This document shows, one piece after another, positions 40,837 to 49,401 of a stretch of DNA of 64,000 bases. Every line of letters begins with the position of its first letter. Position 1 is the first letter of the stretch. The DNA is from JAJUJL01 sp041736465. Its GTDB lineage: Bacteria > Chloroflexota > Anaerolineae > Anaerolineales > UBA4823. Position numbers and translations under genes: made by a program. The stretch is from positions 4,793-68,792 of the forward strand of contig JBGSTO010000685.1 in assembly GCA_041736465.1 (NCBI GenBank), in the 5' to 3' direction. Below the pieces are notes generated by a model. The model was not told where the DNA came from. It saw nothing but the letters and a program-made list of their open reading frames with translations, and ran no database searches.

Positions 40837-42321
40837 TCAGCGCCGGTAATAAACGACCGCCAGCTCATCACGAAAAACTTCCCGCCAATCGGGCGTCAGT
40901 GCCAGCACCCTGTCAAGGGTCGAGCCATTCTCGATCAGTATCACCCCCACCTGATAACTTTCTATCACGTTCTGCCAGCCCGTTTCGGCACGTGCCACTT
41001 TCAGCCACTGCGAGATGATCTCGTCATTGTATAAATCCGTCCGCCCGTCGATGAAAACCGGGTGCTGTGGTAATGCCCAGATCAAATACCCACCCCAATT
41101 ATATGAGTTGAACAGCCTGCCAGCAGGTTGGTCCTCACGGATAAATTCAACCGCGCTCAGCGGCAGAATTTTCCCCAGTGCCTGCCAATTGACAGATTCT
41201 GGGTAGATACTGATACCCTTGATAGAAACCGCTGCCATCAGAAGGATCAGCAGAAATGCATTGACCCATTTTTGAAGCTTTGTCGGCGCAGATGGAGCAG
41301 CCTGCCGCAGGCCCAACCAGCGGTTCACGAGAGACAGTGCAGGTTCTGCGTGGCGTATGATCACAAGAGGCGCCGCCAGTGCAAATAATGCCACGTTACG
41401 ACCTGCCAGCAAACCCATGTACGCAAATCCCGCCGCCAGCAAGAAATCGCTCAATGCCAGGCGGCGGCGAGATGCCCCCACCACTCCCAGGGTCAGCAGC
41501 AGCAGCCAGGCAAATGGCTGGACAGACAGATTATGAAAATCTGGCGATTGCCATTCCTGGATGTAAGCACGCAGTGCCCCTATTCCCACCGTTTCGAAGG
41601 GATAAAGCAGTAATTGTGGACCTACCGGCGTGAGGCACGCACCAATCGCCAGCAGCAGGCCGATGAATATCAGGCGCTTCATGGGTTGGAGTGTATTTGC
41701 AGTTGTGGATATTTGAGGAATCGCTTGAGGCTTATATCGCTTGACGAGCGCAGGAACCATACCCCAGGCAGCATCCGCAGCATACACCCCCCATAGCAGG
41801 AAACCTACCACGAACCCCCCGTGGCTGTTCGCCCAGAGCACCATCAACACCGGCAAGAGCATTAAGCGATCCTTCTGCCGCCAGCGGAAATCCTCCAACA
41901 ACCACAAGAAAAGCGCTGCCAACACAAAGGTGATCAGGTAGGGGCGCGCCGCCCAATAAACTCCGGAAGCAGCTGCCGCAGCAACGGTCACGAAAGCGCG
42001 CAGGAATACGCCGCCTGATAAAGCTCGCCAGAGGCATGCAAATGCCAGCGTCACCATACCGGCAGTCCATAAGTTCAGCCCACCCAGGCCAAATACCTGG
42101 TAAATGGCATACATGGGCGCTTCCACGATCCAACCCGGGTACTGCCACGGCTGTCCGTAACGTGTGTAGGAAAATATGTCTGTGGACAGAATGGCTTTAT
42201 TTTCAATAATCCATTTCCCGGCGCGTAAATGCCACCAGGTGTCGGTATCCACAGAAATGCGCGCTGCCATGGCAAACACAGCCAGCATGCTGATCCAAAA
42301 TACCAGGCGTCGAATGCTCAT
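40837..42321 (-). CDS. Polytopic GT-C-like membrane protein
   Basis: A 494-aa protein with about ten membrane helices. The first outer loop SVDTDTWWHLRAGKWIIENKAILSTDIFSYTRYGQPWQYPGWIVE (Asp25, Asp27) corresponds in position to the acidic loop of GT-C enzymes and is typical of a bacterial family often left as hypothetical. LVLWANSHGGFVVGFLLWGVYAADAAW follows. The C-terminal soluble portion (AVEFIREDQPAGRLFNSYNWGGYLIWALPQHPVFIDGRTDLYNDE) is also characteristic. It overlaps the next upstream gene by 4 bp. A glycosyltransferase role is probable but not shown. Confidence 0.75.
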   Translation of the reverse strand: MSIRRLVFWISMLAVFAMAARISVDTDTWWHLRAGKWIIENKAILSTDIFSYTRYGQPWQYPGWIVEAPMYAIYQVFGLGGLNLWTAGMVTLAFACLWRALSGGVFLRAFVTVAAAAASGVYWAARPYLITFVLAALFLWLLEDFRWRQKDRLMLLPVLMVLWANSHGGFVVGFLLWGVYAADAAWGMVPALVKRYKPQAIPQISTTANTLQPMKRLIFIGLLLAIGACLTPVGPQLLLYPFETVGIGALRAYIQEWQSPDFHNLSVQPFAWLLLLTLGVVGASRRRLALSDFLLAAGFAYMGLLAGRNVALFALAAPLVIIRHAEPALSLVNRWLGLRQAAPSAPTKLQKWVNAFLLILLMAAVSIKGISIYPESVNWQALGKILPLSAVEFIREDQPAGRLFNSYNWGGYLIWALPQHPVFIDGRTDLYNDEIISQWLKVARAETGWQNVIESYQVGVILIENGSTLDRVLALTPDWREVFRDELAVVYYRR

Positions 42322-43268
42322 GATTGGGTCTTCTCCACATCAACCGGGAGCCATCTTTCCCGGGCAGGTATCAGCAGCCACACTGCCAGTGGAAACAGGA
42401 TCGCCAGGCGCATCAGGCTGCTGCCATAAGCGCCCGCTGCCAGGCCCGATATCCAGGCCGCCGCCCAAAGTGCTGCTCGCTTCCACCCGCGCACGCTCCC
42501 CAAAGCCGGCAGCAGCAAGTAAAGGTGATTGGGCATCAGGTAAGGGGTGAGCAGAAGACCCGCCGCCAGCAAGCGCATGGGGTTGGCGCCGGAGAATGGC
42601 AGCAGAACCGCGCCCAGCACTGCGATCGGCCAGCCCAGGTTGTACCAGCCAATCGCTAAAGATTTCTCGGTTAACGGCTCAATCCACGAAAACATATTTG
42701 CTGGCCACCACCCCCAGATTACCAGAGAGATCACACCGATCCCCGCGCCCCATATGAACCACTGCCGGCGCGCCAGCAACACCCACCCCGTCAGGTTGGG
42801 TTTGAATAAAACTAGCGCTGCTCCGGGCGGAAGCAGCAGCATTCCGATCAGCATCAATCCTTCGATACTCCCCAGGTAAAGGTTTATAAACACCTGCGGT
42901 GTTAGCAGAGCCATTGCACAGGCCAACAGCCGGGTTGGAATGGCCTCTCCCAGCGCCTGCCGGTAAACAAAGACAGCCAGGGCAACCAGCAGCAGGCTGT
43001 TCACCAGCGACAGGCCTGCCCGCCAGGGAAGCTGCACCAGCGGCGACAGCAGAAGACTCGTCCAGGGTGGATAAAATTCGATCCGATTCGCAAAGAACCA
43101 GTAGTACCAATCCCAACCGACCATCGGAAGCCGGTGTACCAGCGGCCATACCAACACCCCTCCAACCAGACTGGCGGCTGCCGGTCGCCAATCAAAGCAC
43201 TCTTCTTGAAACCAGGCCTGCCAGGCGACGCGCAGTGAGGTGAAAACCGGTACCAACCTGGCACTCAT
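42318..43268 (-). CDS. Polytopic membrane protein, DUF2029-like
   Basis: A 316-aa hydrophobic protein with about eight helices. The first loop has YYWFFANRIEFYPPWTSLLLSPLVQLPWRAGL, which fits the Tyr-Pro-Pro/Trp loop of DUF2029 and small GT87-like proteins. Further on are VLFKPNLTGWVLLARRQWFIWG and LLLTPYLMPNHLYLLLPALG. Size and layout resemble the product of 26105-27064, so the two may be distant paralogues. It overlaps both neighbours by 4 bp (ATGA). No catalytic assignment can be made. Confidence 0.68.
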   Translation of the reverse strand: MSARLVPVFTSLRVAWQAWFQEECFDWRPAAASLVGGVLVWPLVHRLPMVGWDWYYWFFANRIEFYPPWTSLLLSPLVQLPWRAGLSLVNSLLLVALAVFVYRQALGEAIPTRLLACAMALLTPQVFINLYLGSIEGLMLIGMLLLPPGAALVLFKPNLTGWVLLARRQWFIWGAGIGVISLVIWGWWPANMFSWIEPLTEKSLAIGWYNLGWPIAVLGAVLLPFSGANPMRLLAAGLLLTPYLMPNHLYLLLPALGSVRGWKRAALWAAAWISGLAAGAYGSSLMRLAILFPLAVWLLIPARERWLPVDVEKTQS

Positions 43269-44866
43269 GGCGTTATCCCGATCCCCAGCTGCCAGGGGCG
43301 CACAGGCTGGGAGAGGCGATAATACACCCTGTAAGGGCCAATTACCTTCACCTGATAAGCAACGTTCAGTTCCGACAGCCCTTTCACAACGCGATCTTCC
43401 AGAGCAGGGTTGCTGGTCAGGATATATGCCGTTTGAGGGCTGGCGTTTGCAGCTTCGGTATAGGCAGGCAAGCGATTATCCTGAGGGGATAGGGCGAGAT
43501 TATTTTTATAGGGGAGGCTGGGAGCAAATATCAGATTCTCCTGAGACAAATAAGCCAGTCTGAAGGTTACCCAATAATGGCTGTATCCGCGGCTTTCTCC
43601 CCGTTCGGTTAAGAAAGCGATCAGCTCCGCATCATGCCGGTTGTCAAAGCGGGTGATGGGGTCAAACTGAGTGGTCAAACCATCTTGCGAGAGCGCGGCC
43701 CGTCCAGTTTGCACTGCTTGAAAAAACAAAGCTGCCAATAATAAAGCTATCCCCCAGGCTGTATGCTGCCGCGTGGCGGCAGCAATCGTCCAGGCCAGCA
43801 GCAGAGTAACCGGTATGCACAGAGGCAGCAGGTATCTGCCCGTAGCATCCACACCGAAACGGCTGAACAGGAAAATCACCAGAAATACGAACACCAGCGT
43901 GGTAATGAGCAGCGCCCCGGTGCCTATGTTCAAACCCCCGGAATTTCGCAATTTTCTTTTGATCTCTACTCCGAGGAAGATGAACGGACCAATAAACAGC
44001 AGGGATCCCCACACCGTTAGAAGCGGCGGAGCCAGCTCTGCCTGCCACGGGAAGCGAATACCCGCCAGTGCAGGCAGCCCGACCAGCAAGAGCCCTGTCA
44101 AGCGCATCCACAGCGTCGAATTTCCATACTGCTCACCCGTGAATGCAGCCAGCGCAGCCCAGCCGTGGTGCAGGTTATACACCCACCACGGGCTGCTGCC
44201 AATCAAGAACGCAGTACCAGCTAAGTTCAAGAAACCTACCCTAATTGGTCGCAGCTTCAACAGGATGATAACCGCCGCCGGCAGTGCGAAAACCACAAAC
44301 AAACCTGACACCCAAAACCCCACCCCGCTGCACAATCCCAAAACAGCCCATACAGACCAGTTCGAATGCCAGGTTCCATTTGCGATTCGATTTGCCAGCC
44401 ACAGCACCAACACCCCCAAAGCCATCAGTTCTCCATATCCCCCTAAAGAAGCCGTCGTATAAGTCACAACATAGACGGCCGGTATGGCAAGCAGCCAGAC
44501 TGCCACACCGGCTGGCAGAGGATTCGCAAACACATCCAGGGCCAGCCGCCAGAATACCAGCATAAAACTCAGGTACAAAACCAGCTGCACGATGCGAACA
44601 GCAAGCACGCCTTCGCCGATCAGGCGGAATGCGCCTGCCACCAGCCAGGCGTCCAGACTCCCCAGGTACGCCTGCCCATAAAAAAAGACTGGGCGCTGAC
44701 CCTGTAAAATGTGGCGCGCCATCAATGCCACAACGGCTTCATCGCTGTTGAAAGGCACACTACCCCGGGCCAACAGCCAGGCGCGCAGGCTGGCTGCCGT
44801 TGCTGCCGCACCCAAAGGCGCAGCCCAGCCTGGCAGGTGAGCGGCAGCCCGGCTGGGGCTATGCAT
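43265..44866 (-). CDS. Polytopic GT-C-type (GT39-like) glycosyltransferase
   Basis: The 533-aa protein has about 11 membrane segments. ARGSVPFNSDEAVVALMARHILQGQRPVFFYGQAYLGSLDAWLVAGAFRLIGEG contains the Asp42-Glu43 pair and the YGQ-x-Y-x-GS-x-D loop seen in one GT-C subgroup. The C-terminal soluble part from about 420 (DNRHDAELIAFLTERGESRGYSHYWVTFRLAYLSQENLIFAPSLPYKNN) is typical. It is the first gene of the glycan operon on the minus strand, after the rpoD terminator, and probably uses polyprenyl-linked sugars (family inference). Confidence 0.82.
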   Translation of the reverse strand: MHSPSRAAAHLPGWAAPLGAAATAASLRAWLLARGSVPFNSDEAVVALMARHILQGQRPVFFYGQAYLGSLDAWLVAGAFRLIGEGVLAVRIVQLVLYLSFMLVFWRLALDVFANPLPAGVAVWLLAIPAVYVVTYTTASLGGYGELMALGVLVLWLANRIANGTWHSNWSVWAVLGLCSGVGFWVSGLFVVFALPAAVIILLKLRPIRVGFLNLAGTAFLIGSSPWWVYNLHHGWAALAAFTGEQYGNSTLWMRLTGLLLVGLPALAGIRFPWQAELAPPLLTVWGSLLFIGPFIFLGVEIKRKLRNSGGLNIGTGALLITTLVFVFLVIFLFSRFGVDATGRYLLPLCIPVTLLLAWTIAAATRQHTAWGIALLLAALFFQAVQTGRAALSQDGLTTQFDPITRFDNRHDAELIAFLTERGESRGYSHYWVTFRLAYLSQENLIFAPSLPYKNNLALSPQDNRLPAYTEAANASPQTAYILTSNPALEDRVVKGLSELNVAYQVKVIGPYRVYYRLSQPVRPWQLGIGITP

Positions 44867-44994
44867 ACAACTGCATCCAGATCACAGCAGGCATATTCTC
44901 AAGCATATCGGAAGGCATCGCCCTAGTATTGTAATCCTTCAGCCGTCATTCGCCGCCGCGGAAGAGTCCCGAAGGCTTTACAGTTTTGAAAACG

Positions 44995-45028
44995 AAAAAG
45001 CGCACCGGCATGCTTCTCCAGTGCGCTT
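44995..45028 (-). terminator. Rho-independent terminator of rpoD
   Basis: An 11-bp stem with one G-U pair (AAGCGCACTGG with its partner) and a 9-nt loop is followed on the minus strand by TTTTTCGTTTTC. It lies 26 bp after the rpoD stop. Confidence 0.88.
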
Positions 45029-45053
45029 ATCTTTGGATTGGTTTTTAGCTCGA

Positions 45054-46268
45054 TCAGCCCAGATATTCGCGTAGTTTACGGCGGATTGCCGGATGGCGAA
45101 GCCGGCTGAGCGCCTGGGCTTCAATTTGACGTACACGCTCGCGCGTCACGCCCATTTTTCGACCAACTTCTTCCAACGTATAAGCCTGTCCATCCAGTAA
45201 CCCGTAGCGGAGCTGTAAGATCCGAACTTCACGTGGCGGCAGCCCGTTCAACACGCTCTCCAGGTGCTCGCGCAGTAAATTGTAGGTGGCAGACTCATCC
45301 GGAGCAGCCACTTCCTCATCCTGAATGAAATCACCCAGTACCGAGTCTTCTTCATCGTCCGTAGGCGTCTCCAGGGAAAGCGGGCGGCGCGCCACCTGAA
45401 TCATATTCTCGACTTTTTGCGGCGTGACATCCAACGCGTCGGCCAATTCTTCCACCGAAGGGTCCCGTCCCAGGCGTTGTGTCAATTGGTGCTGGACGCG
45501 CAGCAGCTTGTTGATCTGGTCGCCCATATGGACGGGGACACGAATGGTGCGCCCCTGGTCTGCAATTGCGCGCGTCACCGCCTGACGAATCCACCAGGTT
45601 GCATAAGTGCTGAATTTGTGACCCCGGCGATAGTCAAATTTCTTTGCGGCTCGGATCAGTCCGATATTGCCTTCTTGAATCAGGTCCAGGAAAGGTACGC
45701 CGCGCCCCATGTATTTTTTTGCTACACTGATCACCAGGCGGGAATTTGCCGTAATCAAATGCTCGCGTGCTGCCCACCCGTCTTCGATCAAGCGCTGCAG
45801 TTCTACACGGTGGCGTGGGCTTACATTGCCGCGTGCCAGCTCCTCACGCGCCAACCTGCCGCGCTCGATACGCTGCGCAAGGTCCACTTCTTCTTCTGCA
45901 GTCAGGAGAGGGACTCGACCAACTTCCTTGAGATACAAACCGATCGTATCGTCTGTGTCAATATTCGCCAGGTAGTTATCATCCACCGCAAGTTCCTGGG
46001 TGGGTTCCTCTTCAGGCTCATCCTCAGTTAATTCCTCTTCAGTGGGGCCACCTGGTACCGGCTCATCTACATATACAATACCAGCGCTGATCAATGCCGC
46101 GAAGGCCTCTTCCAACTGATCGACATCTTGCTCGGCCTCCGGAAAGAAAGCCAGGATATCATCGATGGTTACATAGGATTTTTGACGTCCGAGCTCGATC
46201 AAACGTGCAATTGCAGGATGCTCGTCATCGCGCTCCTCAATTGCATTCAACAAATCATCATCAATCAT
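45054..46268 (-). CDS. rpoD: Primary RNA polymerase sigma factor RpoD/SigA
   Basis: A 404-aa sigma-70. Region 1.1-like sequence (IARLIELGRQKSYVTIDDILAFFPEAEQD) is followed by an acidic stretch and region 1.2 (DDTIGLYLKEVGRVPLLTAEEEVDLAQRIE). Region 2 has ANSRLVISVAKKYMGRGVPFLDLIQEGNIGLIRAAKKFDYRRGHKFSTYATWWIRQAVTRAI. Region 3 is present, and region 4 is LPPREVRILQLRYGLLDGQAYTLEEVGRKMGVTRERVRQIEAQALSRLRHP. The perfect RpoD signatures and complete regions make it the housekeeping factor or a close paralogue. The TTGACA/TATAAT promoters in this window fit its specificity. Confidence 0.96.
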   Translation of the reverse strand: MIDDDLLNAIEERDDEHPAIARLIELGRQKSYVTIDDILAFFPEAEQDVDQLEEAFAALISAGIVYVDEPVPGGPTEEELTEDEPEEEPTQELAVDDNYLANIDTDDTIGLYLKEVGRVPLLTAEEEVDLAQRIERGRLAREELARGNVSPRHRVELQRLIEDGWAAREHLITANSRLVISVAKKYMGRGVPFLDLIQEGNIGLIRAAKKFDYRRGHKFSTYATWWIRQAVTRAIADQGRTIRVPVHMGDQINKLLRVQHQLTQRLGRDPSVEELADALDVTPQKVENMIQVARRPLSLETPTDDEEDSVLGDFIQDEEVAAPDESATYNLLREHLESVLNGLPPREVRILQLRYGLLDGQAYTLEEVGRKMGVTRERVRQIEAQALSRLRHPAIRRKLREYLG

Positions 46269-46370
46269 TCGATCTCCAAAGTTATCATTCCCTTCAACAA
46301 GAAGCGCTCATGCAGTCCTCGAACCGGTGATTCCGTTGGCTAACCTCATTGCTGGGAATTTCATTAATTC

Positions 46371-46399
46371 AGCATACACTTTTTTTAACATAAAATCAA
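46371..46399 (-). promoter_or_regulatory. Promoter of rpoD
   Basis: On the minus strand TTGATT (46399-46394) and TATGCT (46376-46371) are 17 bp apart, with an A-tract in the spacer. The leader would be about 95 nt. Confidence 0.65.
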
Positions 46400-46443
46400 G
46401 TACATAATCTGTGGATTTTCTCACAAAATGAAAGATAAGCCAC

Positions 46444-47061
46444 CTAAGGAACCGGTGTTTGCGTGTTTGCGCCCCCGCCCGGAGTGCCTGCTTCGGCGGT
46501 CGGGCTGATCAGCGGAGTAGGAGTCACCAGTATCGTGGGATCCGACAACAGGCTTAACACTGATTCGATGTTGAAGGTACTCACAACGAACAAGCTGCCC
46601 TGCTGATTTTGAACGTAATATCCGCTGCCGGTTGGCGTTTTTGAGCCAAAACGCAAGATTTGCTCTCGGCTGTCATTGGATCTCAGTGTAAGCGTATACG
46701 CTGCTGGCGACAAACCCAACTGCTCGATGCCTACCCTGGTTTCTAATATGCTCAAAGCCTGCAGACTGGTGATCGAAGTGATTACATTCTCCAGCGCCGG
46801 CAAACTGCCGACCTGCTTCTCAACCGGCTCGAGCAGCTGCCAAGTCCCCAGGGCATTCTTGTCCAGAATAATCAGCTCACCTTCAGCGCTCTCTAATTGA
46901 ATCTGCCGCAGTAAGCCAGCCTCGATCTCAACCATCTGCGGGCGTGGAGTCGGTAAAGGGGTCTCCGTTTCCTGTGAACCGGTGCGGTTGGTGTAGATCG
47001 CAACACCCAGCAGGATTACAAATACAGTCAGGAATATCCAGGTCGAACGCCGGATCATCAT
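46444..47061 (-). CDS. DUF4340-like membrane-anchored protein
   Basis: The 205-aa product has an N-terminal transmembrane anchor (residues 8-24), then a Pro/Thr-rich segment and a domain beginning MVEIEAGLLRQIQLESAEGELIILDKNALGTWQLLEPVEKQVGSLPALENVITSI. This matches the DUF4340 pattern, in which short beta-rich repeats measure a value against a backbone residue. The C-terminus is a low-complexity TPTPLISPTAEAGTPGGG tail. DUF4340 genes usually sit beside GldG-like ABC genes, as here, 54 bp downstream. The molecular role is unknown. Confidence 0.82.
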   Translation of the reverse strand: MMIRRSTWIFLTVFVILLGVAIYTNRTGSQETETPLPTPRPQMVEIEAGLLRQIQLESAEGELIILDKNALGTWQLLEPVEKQVGSLPALENVITSITSLQALSILETRVGIEQLGLSPAAYTLTLRSNDSREQILRFGSKTPTGSGYYVQNQQGSLFVVSTFNIESVLSLLSDPTILVTPTPLISPTAEAGTPGGGANTQTPVP

Positions 47062-47115
47062 AGCCTCATCAGCATTACAGCTATCAACACATTAAATTGC
47101 AGCCATTTGTGCGTA

Positions 47116-48663
47116 TTATCCGCGCTTACGCCGTTGAATCCACACTGCAACAGCAGCTACCAGCACCAGCCCAGGCAGCAGAAACACCGAACCAAATAAC
47201 AGCAATCCCATCGTATAGCGCTGAGGCGGGAGCATGACGCGCTGCGTGGGTGTCTTGGGCGTAAGGTTGATCAGGTTTTCTTGCTCCGCAGCCCAGTCAA
47301 TCGTATTGACAATCAGATCGCTGTTTCCATAGTTGTCTACATGAGCATCACTGGCAAAATCCACATCACCGAACACAGCCAGCCTATTGCCGCTGCTGGC
47401 TGAGCTTTCCACAAGCACAATCATTGGAACGCCTCCGATGCGCTCACCTTCCTGCGGGCTGATCTCTTGCTGTGCGATCACGGCAGCCAGGTCAATCTCC
47501 GCCCAGGCTTGTTCGGAGGTAAATGCCAGCTCAGTCTGGGTATAACCAGGGTTATCGCCGAGAGCCTGGATGCTGCGTGCTGTGGGAAAGTAGGAACCTA
47601 ATCCTTGCATCCTTTGGGTGATCGCGTGGTCTGCATACGAGCCAGTAAATGCCACGAACGGCTGGTTCGATGTCAGGTCAACGATGATATCCTTGCCCGA
47701 TTCAATCCCCCAGGTCTGGTTCAGGTAATCTGCCATCAGGTCAGGCTGATCGCCAAATTCTGTGAGGGGCAGAGGTTCTTCCATAACGATCAGTGATCCA
47801 CCGGCTTGCAAGAAATTGTCCAGCAGCGTCATCTCATCCTGGGATACCGGGCGAGTTGCTCCGGCAACCAGAATTACCCTGGCATCTTCCGGGATATTCC
47901 GGTCAGCCAATAAATTAAGCTGCTCGACTTTATAACCCTTTGCTTCCAGTGCCTGTTTAACCTTCGAGAGCGCGGTGTCATCCGTGCCAATCGGGCTGCG
48001 CTCGCCATGACCTGTCAGGAAGTAAATTCCTACAGCCTCTGTATTCATCAAACGCACCAGCCCGCCGGTAATTTCTTTCTCGGTGACAATCGACAGTACC
48101 TCGCGGCGATCACCCATCTTCAACACGACCGTACCATCCAGTGTGATATTCTCTTGCTGTGCAGAGATCGGATCAGCATCCGGGTCGATAAATGTATACT
48201 CGAACTTACCGCCGGAATTAAACTTGTACTGGTCCAATAATGTCCGCGCGCGGTCAGAAGATATACGCGCAGTAAAAAACGCCTGCGCCTGCACAGGCGA
48301 CTCGAGTTTTTCTAGCGCCTGCAGGGTTTCTGATGCCAGCGTGTTCTGCTGATCTTCGGTCAGATCCCAACGTTTAGAATTGTTGTAGAGCAAAAAATTC
48401 ACTACCACCAGGATGCCAATAAACGCGATGCTTAATACGAGAACATTGCTGCCGTAGCGCGCCTGCCGACCGGTCAAAGTCTTCCGCAAGCCATCAGGGT
48501 CCAACAATCCGTAAACAGCCAACCCACCTACCACAAGTGCCAGGCTCACCTGAAGATAAATATTCCAATCACGCTGGATGATGTACAGAACACCAGCCGC
48601 CACTAACGCAAGCAATGCCAGATACAGCCCCACCGGTGCATAGCGACGCCATTTCGTATCCAT
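47116..48663 (-). CDS. GldG-like ABC transporter auxiliary protein
   Basis: About 515 aa from the ATG at 48663, which overlaps the permease stop by one base (TGATG) with AGGTGG upstream. Two N-terminal helices and a third near residue 80 precede a large extracytoplasmic domain: NNSKRWDLTEDQQNTLASETLQALEKLESPVQAQAFFT, YEFNSGG-like repeats and VGIYFLTGHGERSPIG. The final helix is GLLLFGSVFLLPGLVLVAAVAVWIQRRKRG. It matches the GldG family, first studied in Flavobacterium gliding but widespread in non-gliding bacteria. It probably forms a complex with the ABC permease and ATPase. Confidence 0.9.
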   Translation of the reverse strand: MDTKWRRYAPVGLYLALLALVAAGVLYIIQRDWNIYLQVSLALVVGGLAVYGLLDPDGLRKTLTGRQARYGSNVLVLSIAFIGILVVVNFLLYNNSKRWDLTEDQQNTLASETLQALEKLESPVQAQAFFTARISSDRARTLLDQYKFNSGGKFEYTFIDPDADPISAQQENITLDGTVVLKMGDRREVLSIVTEKEITGGLVRLMNTEAVGIYFLTGHGERSPIGTDDTALSKVKQALEAKGYKVEQLNLLADRNIPEDARVILVAGATRPVSQDEMTLLDNFLQAGGSLIVMEEPLPLTEFGDQPDLMADYLNQTWGIESGKDIIVDLTSNQPFVAFTGSYADHAITQRMQGLGSYFPTARSIQALGDNPGYTQTELAFTSEQAWAEIDLAAVIAQQEISPQEGERIGGVPMIVLVESSASSGNRLAVFGDVDFASDAHVDNYGNSDLIVNTIDWAAEQENLINLTPKTPTQRVMLPPQRYTMGLLLFGSVFLLPGLVLVAAVAVWIQRRKRG

Positions 48664-49394
48664 CAGCGCCACCTCCGCGAGTCTATTGATATTGTCCCCA
48701 GGAATAGCGCCAGAGCGGTCAAAGTCACAAAATATGTAACGCTGCTCAGGTCAATAATCCCCTGAAAAAAAGTGCTGTAGAATTGATCGCTTAGATCCAG
48801 GTATTTCAACAATTGACCACCCATCGCTCCCATCGCTTGCGAAGGTAAGCCTACCAGCCACAGGATCAGGTAAGCGCCCAGCGTGGCGAAAAACACTGCG
48901 ATCTGGTTGCTGAATAGGGATGAAACTGCTACACCGATCGCCGTCAGGACGGCGGTCAACAGAATGACTCCCAGGTAACCGCTAATCAACAATCCCTGAT
49001 CGATGCCTGGATCAACGATCTGGTTCAAGTAGATCGGATACAGCAAGGTAACGGCGATGATGGTTAGCATGAACAGAAAACCACCCAGCCACTTACCCAC
49101 AACCAGTTCCCAATCTCGGATGGGTGCGGTTAATAATAGCTCCATCGTACCCAGGCGCTGCTCGTCTGCTAACAAACGCATGGTAATCGCTGGCGTCGCA
49201 AAAAGCAGCAGTGTCACCATCGGACCCAGAACCACTTGAACGCCCGGCGCAAACTGCTGCAGCATGGCACCCACGACGTTGGCATAAAAGATGATACCCA
49301 GGATAACCAACAGCATAAAAGCTACAAGATAAGCTGCTGGCGTACCAAAATACTGCTTGAACTCCCGGGAAGCAATCGTCCACATATTACGCAT
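48663..49394 (-). CDS. ABC-2 type permease, GldF-like
   Basis: About 243 aa from the ATG at 49394, chosen because GAGGAG lies 10 bp upstream and just after the ATPase stop. The product begins MRNMWTIASREFKQYFGTPAAYLVAFMLLVILG and has six membrane segments. MRLLADEQRLGTMELLLTAPIRDWELVVGKWLGGFLF is the classic ABC-2 intracellular loop. It forms the membrane channel partner of the ATPase at 49402-50367. Homologues include GldF and NatB/CcmB-like permeases. The substrate is unknown. Confidence 0.92.
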   Translation of the reverse strand: MRNMWTIASREFKQYFGTPAAYLVAFMLLVILGIIFYANVVGAMLQQFAPGVQVVLGPMVTLLLFATPAITMRLLADEQRLGTMELLLTAPIRDWELVVGKWLGGFLFMLTIIAVTLLYPIYLNQIVDPGIDQGLLISGYLGVILLTAVLTAIGVAVSSLFSNQIAVFFATLGAYLILWLVGLPSQAMGAMGGQLLKYLDLSDQFYSTFFQGIIDLSSVTYFVTLTALALFLGTISIDSRRWR

Positions 49395-49401
49395 ATGGTA
49401 T

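Noticed and set aside
22775..44866. A horizontally acquired island bounded by mobile elements
   Set aside because: No transposase, integrase, direct-repeat ends or tRNA junction is seen at the borders, and codon use looks similar to flanking genes by eye.
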